This document shows, in pieces, positions 24,762-31,829 of a stretch of 64,000 bases of DNA. A program made the position numbers and the translations under genes. The stretch comes from NORP233 sp050186825 (GTDB taxonomy: Bacteria > Planctomycetota > J058). The stretch is taken from assembly GCA_050186825.1 (NCBI GenBank), contig JBFWYD010000012.1:109736-173735 (forward strand). The letters are read 5' to 3'. The stretch's first letter is position 1. Each line of letters begins with the position of its first letter. The notes under the pieces are model-generated. The model made no database searches and was not told the origin of the DNA. It worked only from the letters and a program-made list of their open reading frames with translations.

Positions 24762-25679
24762 GTGGCATCCCAGGAGCCCCGGCGCCTCTCGGCCATCGTG
24801 CTCAACTACCGGACGCCCGCGCTGGTGCTCCGCTGCCTCGAGGCCCTGCTCCCGCAGCTCGACCCCGCGCGCGACGCCGCGCTGGTGGTCGACAACGGGA
24901 GCGGCGACGGCAGCGCAGCGGAGCTCGGGCGCGCGCTGGCGCGGCGCGGCTGGCCGGCGCGCCTGGTCGCCGCGGAGCGCAACGGCGGCTTCGCGAGCGG
25001 CATGAACCTCGGGATCCGGGTCGCGCCGGCGCGCTCCTACCTGCTGCTCAACAGCGACGCCGTGCCGCGCCCGGGCGCGGTGCTGGCCCTGCGCGAGCGC
25101 CTGGCGCGCGAGCCCGGGGTGGGCCTGGTCGGGCCGCGGCTCGAGGCGGAGGACGGCGCGCCCCAGCTCAGCGCCTTCCGCTTCCCCTCACCCCTCAGCG
25201 AGCTGCTCGAGGCCGCGCGCACCGGGCTGCTGGCGCGCCACCAGGTGCCGGTCTGGCCGGAGAGCCGCGCCGAGCAGGGGGGGGACATCGACTGGCTGAG
25301 CTTCGCCGCGGTGCTGATCCGCGCGCGGCTGCTCGAGGAGGTGGGCCTCCTGGACGATGGCTTCTTCATGTACTACGAGGATGTCGAGCTCTGCCGCCGC
25401 GCCCGTCGCGCGGGCTGGCGGCTGGCCCTCGAGCCCCAGGCCCGCGTGGCCCACGTGGGGGGCGCCTCCTCGCGCGGGCGCGGGGCCAGCGAGCGCCGCG
25501 CCCGCTGGCGCGCGGCCTCGCGCCGCCGCTACTTCCTGGGCGAGGGCCCCGGGCGGCTCCTGGCCGCGAACCTCGGCCGCACCCTGGGGAGCGGGCTGTC
25601 CTGGCTGCGCGACGTCCTGGGCCCGCGGCCCCCCGCCCTCGAGGCGCTGAGCCTGCGGCAGACCTGGCGCCCGGACTGA
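24762..25679 (+). CDS. GT2 family glycosyltransferase
   Basis: This 305-residue enzyme is of the GT-A fold, resembling rhamnosyltransferases of the WbbL type. Visible motifs are SAIVLNYRTPALVLRCLEAL at the N-terminus, ALVVDNGSGDGS for nucleotide-sugar binding, NGGFASGMNLGIRV, LLLNSDAVPRPGAV (the DxD-like site as NSDA) and the acceptor-side motif GFFMYYEDVELCRRARRAG. The start is a GTG at 24762 with GAGGAGGACGAC just upstream. The gene follows the sugar transferase by 10 bases; together they would start an O-antigen or exopolysaccharide repeat. Other cluster genes such as a flippase or polymerase are absent in view. It most likely acts at the cytoplasmic membrane face. Confidence 0.85.
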   Translation: MASQEPRRLSAIVLNYRTPALVLRCLEALLPQLDPARDAALVVDNGSGDGSAAELGRALARRGWPARLVAAERNGGFASGMNLGIRVAPARSYLLLNSDAVPRPGAVLALRERLAREPGVGLVGPRLEAEDGAPQLSAFRFPSPLSELLEAARTGLLARHQVPVWPESRAEQGGDIDWLSFAAVLIRARLLEEVGLLDDGFFMYYEDVELCRRARRAGWRLALEPQARVAHVGGASSRGRGASERRARWRAASRRRYFLGEGPGRLLAANLGRTLGSGLSWLRDVLGPRPPALEALSLRQTWRPD

Positions 25680-25753
25680 GGCCGGCTTCAGCTCAGCGTG
25701 GCCTCCGGCGGGAGGGGCTGGCATGATCCGCGCCCTTCCACCCGGAGGCCGTC

Positions 25754-26674
25754 ATGAAGAAGCTCCTCGCCTTCGCCCTCGCCTCGCTCACGCTGCTGCC
25801 CGCGGGCGCCCTGGCCCAGGACGCGCCGAAGCAGGAGACCGCGCGCAAGGTCCTGCTCTGGAAGGTCACCGGCAAGGACCTCAAGGCGCCCACCTACCTG
25901 TTCGGGACGATCCACATCCCCGACAAGCGGGTCACCAGGCTGCCCAAGTGCGTCGAGGAGGCGCGCCAGGCCTGCGACGCCCTCTACTGCGAGCTGGCCA
26001 TGGAGCCCAGCCTGCAGCTGGCGGCGACCAAGCACATGATGCTCTCGGACGGGAAGACCCTGAACGACGTCCTCGGCAAGGAGCTGGTCGACCGCGCAGC
26101 GAAGCTCCTCGCCAAGCGCGGCCTGCCGATCGCGCCCTTCCTGCGGATGAAGCCCTGGGCCTTCATTAGCCAGCTCCAGATGCTCGACTACCTGTTCGAG
26201 CTCCAGAGCGGCCAGCTCCCCCTCGACGCCATGCTCTACGCCGACGCCAAGAAGGCGGGCAAGACGGTCGGGGGGCTGGAGAAGCTCGAGGACCAGATGA
26301 GCGTGTTCGAGGGGCTGAGCGCGGAGACCCAGAAGAAGATGGTCGAGTCGGGCCTCGACGGGATGGAGAAGGCCGCCGCGGAGGGGAAGAAGGCCACCGA
26401 CAAGCTGCTCGGCCTCTACCTCAAGGGCGACCTCGACGCGATGCTCGAGTTGACCAAGGAGGAGTCGGGCGAGGACGAGGAGTCCAAGGCCTTCATGAAG
26501 AAGCTGCTCTTCGATCGGAACGTCAACATGGTCAAGGAGATCATCCGCCTCTGGGGCAAGGCGCCCGACAAGTCCCTGTTCGTGGCCGTGGGCTCCCTGC
26601 ACTACGCGGGCAAGCAGGGCATCCTCGCGCTGCTCAAGGCCGAGGGCTACACGATCGAGGCGATCGAGAAGTAG
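25754..26674 (+). CDS. TraB/GumN family protein (exported)
   Basis: This 306-residue protein has a Sec signal peptide (MKKLLAFALASLTLLPAG, cleavage near ALAQD). The TraB/GumN hallmarks are WKVTGKDLKAPTYLFGTIHI near the mature N-terminus, a Cys pair in PKCVEEARQACDALYCE, and the C-terminal FVAVGSLHYAGKQGILALLK followed by AEGYTIEAI. The conserved His in GTIHI and in GSLHYAG are the expected metal or catalytic residues of this suspected metallohydrolase family. A GGAGG lies before the ATG at 25754. Lys/Glu-rich helices fill the middle. It sits 74 bases after the glycosyltransferase and its stop lies 27 bases before a composite repeat element. The exact substrate of the family is unsettled. Confidence 0.85.
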   Translation: MKKLLAFALASLTLLPAGALAQDAPKQETARKVLLWKVTGKDLKAPTYLFGTIHIPDKRVTRLPKCVEEARQACDALYCELAMEPSLQLAATKHMMLSDGKTLNDVLGKELVDRAAKLLAKRGLPIAPFLRMKPWAFISQLQMLDYLFELQSGQLPLDAMLYADAKKAGKTVGGLEKLEDQMSVFEGLSAETQKKMVESGLDGMEKAAAEGKKATDKLLGLYLKGDLDAMLELTKEESGEDEESKAFMKKLLFDRNVNMVKEIIRLWGKAPDKSLFVAVGSLHYAGKQGILALLKAEGYTIEAIEK

Positions 26675-26701
26675 GCGGGTAGGTCGTCGCGCGGAGGTCG
26701 A

Positions 26702-27084
26702 GGTCCGAGACCGAGTCCGAGGCCGAGGCCGACTCCGCCGTCGCTGTACGCGCTTCGTCGCTCGATCTCGCTGCGGAGACGCGCCCACGCGCAGTCCTGG
26801 CGATCTCCGCGGCCTCTGCGATCTCTGCGCTGATATCCAGCGCCCGCGCGGGTCCTGCCGGAATCGCCTCGGAGCCGTCCGCCCACGGATCCGCGGTCTC
26901 CGGGACCAAGCGCGAGTCCAACCTCCGGGATTCGCGGGAGCGGGTTCCGAGCCCAGGTTCGTGAGGACCTACGACAGCGTTGGTACTCAGCGCAGAGATC
27001 GCAGAGATCGCGGAGAACACCCCGTGTGAGCGCAGGGGCGTCTCCGAGTCCGAGACCGAGGCCGAGACCGAGACCCGAATCCGA
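26702..27084 (-). mobile_element. Composite inverted-repeat element, copy B (non-autonomous, MITE-like)
   Basis: The core has imperfect terminal inverted repeats at 26799-26833 and 26987-27018, each built from CGCAGAGATCGCAGAGATC-type units. The span from repeat to repeat is about 220 bases. GAGTCC/GAGGCC hexamer arrays flank it at 26702-26738 and 27041-27084. The interior (for example CAACGCTGTCGTAGGTCCTCACGA-like on the minus strand) matches copy C at 30043-30268 in the opposite orientation, by eye at roughly three quarters identity. No transposase is encoded. It fills the whole gap between the TraB gene stop and the stop of the small gene at 27091, so it occupies a convergent junction. Confidence 0.75.
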
Positions 27085-27090
27085 CCCCGC

Positions 27091-27363
27091 CTACAGGCGG
27101 GCGTAGATCCGGATCGCGAGCTCCTGCGCCTTGAGCCGCGTCAGCAGGCGCTCCTCCGCCAGCTCACGCCGCAGGCGGCCGCGCTCGGCGCGCAGGCGGA
27201 ACAGCTCCTGGAGCGCCAGGTCGAGGGCCAGGCGCTGCTCGGGACCGATCAGCTTGGGGCCGCCGTTGGGCTCGACCAGCCCGCGCAGCAGGGCGAGCGC
27301 CTCGGCGCCCAGGCCTTCGGCCTGGAGGGCAGGGTCCTCGAGGGAGCTCGAGCTCACGGTCAC
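27091..27363 (-). CDS. Small coiled-coil-like protein of unknown function
   Basis: This 90-residue protein begins VTVSSSSLEDPALQAEG and continues with helical heptad-rich segments (LALDLALQELFRLRAERGRL, RRELAEERLLTRLKAQELAI) ending IRIYARL. I do not recognise it. The start could be the GTG at 27363 or the GTG six bases later at 27357; neither has a strong Shine-Dalgarno. A perfect 12-bp hairpin sits 19-52 bases upstream. It lies about 390 bases after the MamK-like gene in the same direction, so it could be a third component of that locus, but separate transcription is equally possible. Confidence 0.5.
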   Translation of the reverse strand: MTVSSSSLEDPALQAEGLGAEALALLRGLVEPNGGPKLIGPEQRLALDLALQELFRLRAERGRLRRELAEERLLTRLKAQELAIRIYARL

Positions 27364-27381
27364 CTCATGACGCGGGGCGCC

Positions 27382-27415
27382 GCGTGAGGCTCCGCAGGGG
27401 TGGGGAGCCTCACGC
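27382..27415 (-). promoter_or_regulatory. Perfect 12-bp hairpin in the leader of the small gene
   Basis: GCGTGAGGCTCC pairs with GGAGCCTCACGC across a 10-base loop. It lies 19 bases upstream of the start at 27363 on the minus strand, so the hairpin would form in the 5' leader of that mRNA. It could act as an attenuator, mRNA stabiliser or protein site, or simply end upstream transcription. No U-tract follows. Confidence 0.5.
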
Positions 27416-27648
27416 AGCGCCGGCGGGGTCGGGGCTGGAGTTGGTCGCGTGCGCGCGTCGGGCCGCACGCTGTGTGCCCGCGGAACCCACTGGCCAGCGG
27501 CCCGCGAAGCGACCTGCGCACAGGGACGGCGGCGCGTCGAACTCACGCTCGACGCGCCGCCCGTGTTGGGCCGAGCAAGGAGGCCGAGCGTTCACTCCCT
27601 GGCGCCCTCGCCCTAGCTTCCGCCCCCGTGTGATCGTCCTGCTGGCGA

Positions 27649-27713
27649 CCGGGCGCGCAGCGCCCGGGCGGCAGCAGGTCGACGCAAGCGGAGTGGTCGA
27701 GCGCAGCTCGACC
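27649..27713 (-). terminator. Tandem pair of perfect 8-bp hairpins downstream of the MamK-like gene
   Basis: CCGGGCGC/GCGCCCGG (27649-27667) and GGTCGAGC/GCTCGACC (27695-27713) are each perfect 8-bp stems with the same three-base loop GCA, 27 bases apart. They lie 37-101 bases after the stop of the MamK-like gene on its strand, where a terminator is expected. There is no T-tract, so terminator function is inferred from position. Confidence 0.4.
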
Positions 27714-27749
27714 TCCGCGCCAGCGAACGCTCGGCATCCGGAGCTCGGC

Positions 27750-28886
27750 TCAGCTCAGCTGCTTCCAGTACTCCTCCGGCATGTCGTGCGCCATCTTCAG
27801 CGCCCCGTTGCAGCCCGCGTAGGTCGGCTCGTCCGCCTGGCGCACCCGGCCGCTCCCGAGCATCTGCCGCATGGCCTGCTCGAGCGCCGTGGCCAGGCCG
27901 ACGATCTGCGAGCCGCCGCCGCCGAGGAGCACGTTGTCGCGGAGCCTGGCCTGGAAGTCGGGGTCGAAGGTCGAGATCAGCTTGTGCATCGCGAGCACGA
28001 TCGGCGGGATGATCTTGCGGCAGGCCAGGCGGACCTCGTTCGAGACCTCGAAGGCCGTCGGCCGGCCGTTGACGAGCAGCTCGATCTCCACGGGGCCGCG
28101 CGGCTCGACGGTGGCGTAGCGCTCCTTGAGCTCCTTGACGAAGTGCATCGAGAAGTCCGCCTTGGGCGCCTTCTTCTTGAGGAGCGCGTAGAGCTGCTCG
28201 TCCACCCAGTCGCCCGCCGTCTTGAGCGTGATCTGGTCGTCCTCGCTGGGCAGCGTCCCGTGCATGCGGCAGAGGTCGACGGTGCCCGCGCCGATGTCGA
28301 CGACCAGGGTGTCGTCGAGCAGGCCCAGCCCGTAGGCCACCGCGAAGGGCTCGCTGCAGACCATCACGGCATCGAGGTGCTCGCGCGAGGCCTGGATGAT
28401 CATCTCCTTGTTCTTGTGCGAGGCCCGGGCCGGGGCCCCGATCACGCCGTAGATCAGCTCGTCGGAGCGCGGCCGCGCGCGCGACAGCGCGTGCTGGACC
28501 AGGTCGCGCGCGGCCTGCATGTGCCGCTCCGCCTCGGCCTGGCTCAGCCCCGGGCCATCCTCGTCGCCCTCGCCCTGGGCGGCGCCCTTGCCGGCCCCGT
28601 TGCCGGCCCCGTCGCTCTGGATCACGCCGTGCCGCAGCGGCCGGAACAGCTCGAGGGCCAGGCGCCGGTCGACGGCCTCCTTGCCGAACACCTTGTCCGT
28701 GCCCAGGAGCTTGCGGGAGACCGCGTCCCGCGGGTAGCCCACGAAGCTCCACACCGTCTCGCGCACCCCGTTCGACGCCGCGACCGAGGTCCGGGAGGTG
28801 CCGAGGTCGATGCCGATGTAGAGCACCCCTCCCTTACGCTCCAAGACCTCGACGCTCGCCCGATCGCCATCACCTGCTTCCTTCAT
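27750..28886 (-). CDS. MamK-like bacterial actin
   Basis: This 378-residue actin-fold ATPase has phosphate 1 loop GIDLGTSRTSVAAS, then SFVGYPRDAVSRKLLG and ALELFRPLRHGVI. It continues with YGVIGAPARASHKNKEMI and AVMVCSEPFAVAYGLGLLDD, phosphate 2 VVDIGAGTVDLCRMHGTLP and the adenosine motif VLLGGGGSQIVGLA. The C-terminus has YAGCNGALKMAHDMPEEYWK. The wording GTSRT, GYPxD, LRPLxxGVI, GVPARAS, SEPFAVAYGLG and GAL-x-x-A-x-x-x-P-x-x-Y-W closely matches my recall of MamK, the magnetosome-aligning actin, more than MreB or ParM. An inserted Gly/Ala/Asp-rich loop lies near residues 90-110. The ATG overlaps the upstream coiled-coil gene stop (ATGA), with GAGGAGG as ribosome site. It probably forms cytoplasmic filaments. 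Confidence 0.85.
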   Translation of the reverse strand: MKEAGDGDRASVEVLERKGGVLYIGIDLGTSRTSVAASNGVRETVWSFVGYPRDAVSRKLLGTDKVFGKEAVDRRLALELFRPLRHGVIQSDGAGNGAGKGAAQGEGDEDGPGLSQAEAERHMQAARDLVQHALSRARPRSDELIYGVIGAPARASHKNKEMIIQASREHLDAVMVCSEPFAVAYGLGLLDDTLVVDIGAGTVDLCRMHGTLPSEDDQITLKTAGDWVDEQLYALLKKKAPKADFSMHFVKELKERYATVEPRGPVEIELLVNGRPTAFEVSNEVRLACRKIIPPIVLAMHKLISTFDPDFQARLRDNVLLGGGGSQIVGLATALEQAMRQMLGSGRVRQADEPTYAGCNGALKMAHDMPEEYWKQLS

Positions 28887-29809
28887 CGAGAGACCTCCTC
28901 GTCCTTCTGCTGGGGATTCAGCTGGAGCGCGACGTTCTGGCGGAAGATGTCCGCCAGCAGCGCGCCCTTGCGTTCGCGGTCGGGGTCGTTCGTGGCGAGC
29001 CCCTGCACCGAGCCGTAGATCGAGGCCACCCCGGTGTCCACCTGCTTGGCCTGGGCGAGCGCGCGCAGGGCGCGCTCCTTCTCCTCGAGGGCCTTGCCGA
29101 GCTTCGCCAGCCGGCGGGCCAGCTGGTCAGCCTCCTTGCGCGCCTCGCCCTCCGCCTCCTCGTGCGCCCGCTCCAGCGCGGCCGCGATCGCCCGCTCCAG
29201 CGCCGCCTCGAGCTGGGCCGGGTCCCCGGCTGCTTCGCCGAGGGCCCCCTCGCGCAGGAGCTCCCGCAGGTGCGCGCGCAGCCGGTCGCGCGTGTCCGGC
29301 GGCGGGGGCGCGGCCGGTCGCGCCCGGACGGCCGAGGGCTGGGCTGCGGACTCGGCCGCGGGCGGGGGCGCGGACTGGGCCGCAGGCGCGGCGCTCGGCT
29401 GGGCCGCGTTGCGCCCCGCGAGGTGCGCCGAGAGCTCGCTCAGCCGCAGCCGCAGGTCGGTGAGCTCGCGCTCCAGGGCCCCGCGGCGCGCCTCTAGCTC
29501 CTCCTGGGCGCCCGCCAGCCGCGAGTTCTCCCGCTCGAGCTGCGCCAGGCGCGAGCGGCCGAAGTCCAGCACCTCCTCGCGCTCGCCCGGGTCGAGGACC
29601 ACCCCCCGCCGCCGCAGGGCCTCGTCCGTCGCCTCGCGCAGGATCTGCTCCAGCGCCAGGGCGTCGATGACCTGCACGCTCTGGAGCCCGTAGCTGCGCA
29701 GCCGGCGCAGCGAGAGCTCCTGCGTGCCGGCCTCGAGCCGGCGCTGGAGGCCTGTGTGGGCGGGGGGCGGTGGGGCGTTGCCCAGGAGCCTGTTGAGGAG
29801 GGCGCGCAT
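28883..29809 (-). CDS. Coiled-coil protein coupled to the MamK-like actin
   Basis: This 308-residue protein has long heptad-rich helices (QLERENSRLAGAQEELEARR and ARRLAKLGKALEEKERALRA) separated by a Pro/Ala-rich hinge around residues 135-175. The N-terminus is MRALLNRLLGNAPPPPAHT, followed by RRLRSYGLQSVQVIDALAL; the tail has IFRQNVALQLNPQQKDEEVS. No membrane helix is seen. Its stop overlaps the actin start by four bases, so the two are made together. Family unknown. By position it is a likely filament regulator, anchor or length-control partner for the actin, as MamJ is for MamK, though no sequence similarity to MamJ is claimed. Confidence 0.75.
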   Translation of the reverse strand: MRALLNRLLGNAPPPPAHTGLQRRLEAGTQELSLRRLRSYGLQSVQVIDALALEQILREATDEALRRRGVVLDPGEREEVLDFGRSRLAQLERENSRLAGAQEELEARRGALERELTDLRLRLSELSAHLAGRNAAQPSAAPAAQSAPPPAAESAAQPSAVRARPAAPPPPDTRDRLRAHLRELLREGALGEAAGDPAQLEAALERAIAAALERAHEEAEGEARKEADQLARRLAKLGKALEEKERALRALAQAKQVDTGVASIYGSVQGLATNDPDRERKGALLADIFRQNVALQLNPQQKDEEVSR

Positions 29810-29949
29810 GACGTTCGAGCCAGGAGCGAAGCGCTGACCGGAGGGCTACGCGGCGCAACCCGCGGAGGGGAGTCGCACCTGGCCGAAGCCGGGAGCGGAA
29901 CTGCGCCGCCGGTGAGCACGATTTCGCGCGCAGCTCCTGCGGCCGGACC

Positions 29950-30443
29950 CGGACTCGGCCGCTCTCGGACTCGGACTCGGTCTCGGCCTCGGTTGGTCTC
30001 GGCCTCGGTATCGGTCTCGGAGACGCCCCCCCGCTCACAGAGGGTGATCTCCGCGATCTCTGCGATCTCTGCGCTGAGTACCAACGCTGTCGCAGGTCGT
30101 CACGAGCTTGGGCTCGAAACCCGGTCTCGTACTCCGGCGGTGGAATCGGCCTGTCTCTCGGCTTCGGAGACTGCGGACCCGCGAGCGGTTGGCTCCGCAG
30201 CGATCGCGGCAGGAGCTGCGGGAGCGTTGGATTTCAGCGCAGAGATCGCAGAGACCGCGGAGATCGCCAGGAGTGAACGGGGGCGCGTCTCCCCGCGCGG
30301 TCGGATCTCGAGGCACCTCGGGCACGGGCACGGGCACGAAGTTCCTGATGGAACCGGTGGTCGCGCGAAAGACTCGGCCTCGGTCTCGGTCTCGGCCTCG
30401 GCCTCGGCCTCGGCCTCGGCCTCGGCCTCGGACTCGGACTCGC
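29950..30443 (+). mobile_element. Composite inverted-repeat element, copy C (most complete)
   Basis: Terminal inverted repeats lie at 30043-30077 (GGTGATCTCCGCGATCTCTG and onward) and 30234-30268 (TCAGCGCAGAGATCGCAGAG and onward), 226 bases end to end. Hexamer arrays of the CTCGGC/CTCGGA type (GAGTCC family on the other strand) flank it at 29950-30024 and 30371-30443. The right array abuts the stop codon of the sigma-54 regulator directly. The core matches copy B inverted. No transposase frame is present; frames through the repeats read as SAEIAEIAE-like low-complexity peptides in several places, which I regard as artefacts. Confidence 0.8.
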
Positions 30444-31499
<1,056 letters not shown>

Positions 31500-31829
31500 G
31501 GGTCGTCTCGCTTTCCGCGGCTGGGTCGCGGGCGAGGGGCTCGCGCAAGGGGAGCGCCGCTGGTGCGCGCTGGCGCGGGGCCAGGCCTTAGGGCGCCGCG
31601 CGGCGAGGAGTCCGCGCCGGCGGGGGGGTGCTCCCCGGCATCCGCGCGCGCTCAGGCTCCTCCTCGCGGCGGCCGCAAAGATCGGCGCGGCCGCCGGCCC
31701 CGCGCCTTGCGACCACCCGCCGCTGCCCTCAAGATCCCTGCCCGTCCGGTCTCCCTGAAACCGCGGCGGGCCCGCGGGGTACGCCGCCGCGAAGCTCTCC
31801 CGGCGGCGCGCAGCCGCACACGAGGACCC
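31500..31829. other. Divergent intergenic region between sigma-54 activator and ovoA
   Basis: These 330 bases contain no credible gene. They must hold the promoters of both genes. I looked for a -24/-12 element (GG, ten bases, GC) and found only a near miss at about 31697-31711 with eleven bases between, so I do not call one. Upstream activator dyads were not recognised. Confidence 0.4.

Larger units (their letters stand above)
27364..27749. other. Intergenic region between small protein and MamK-like gene
   Basis: There are 386 bases with no convincing gene. It contains three perfect hairpins, listed separately (27382-27415, 27649-27667 and 27695-27713). Remaining sequence is GC-rich without recognisable promoter elements. 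Confidence 0.5.

Noticed and set aside
31690..31715. Sigma-54 (-24/-12) promoter for ovoA
   Set aside because: GG and GC are separated by eleven bases and not ten, and the rest of the consensus (TGGCAC, TTGCA) is poorly matched.
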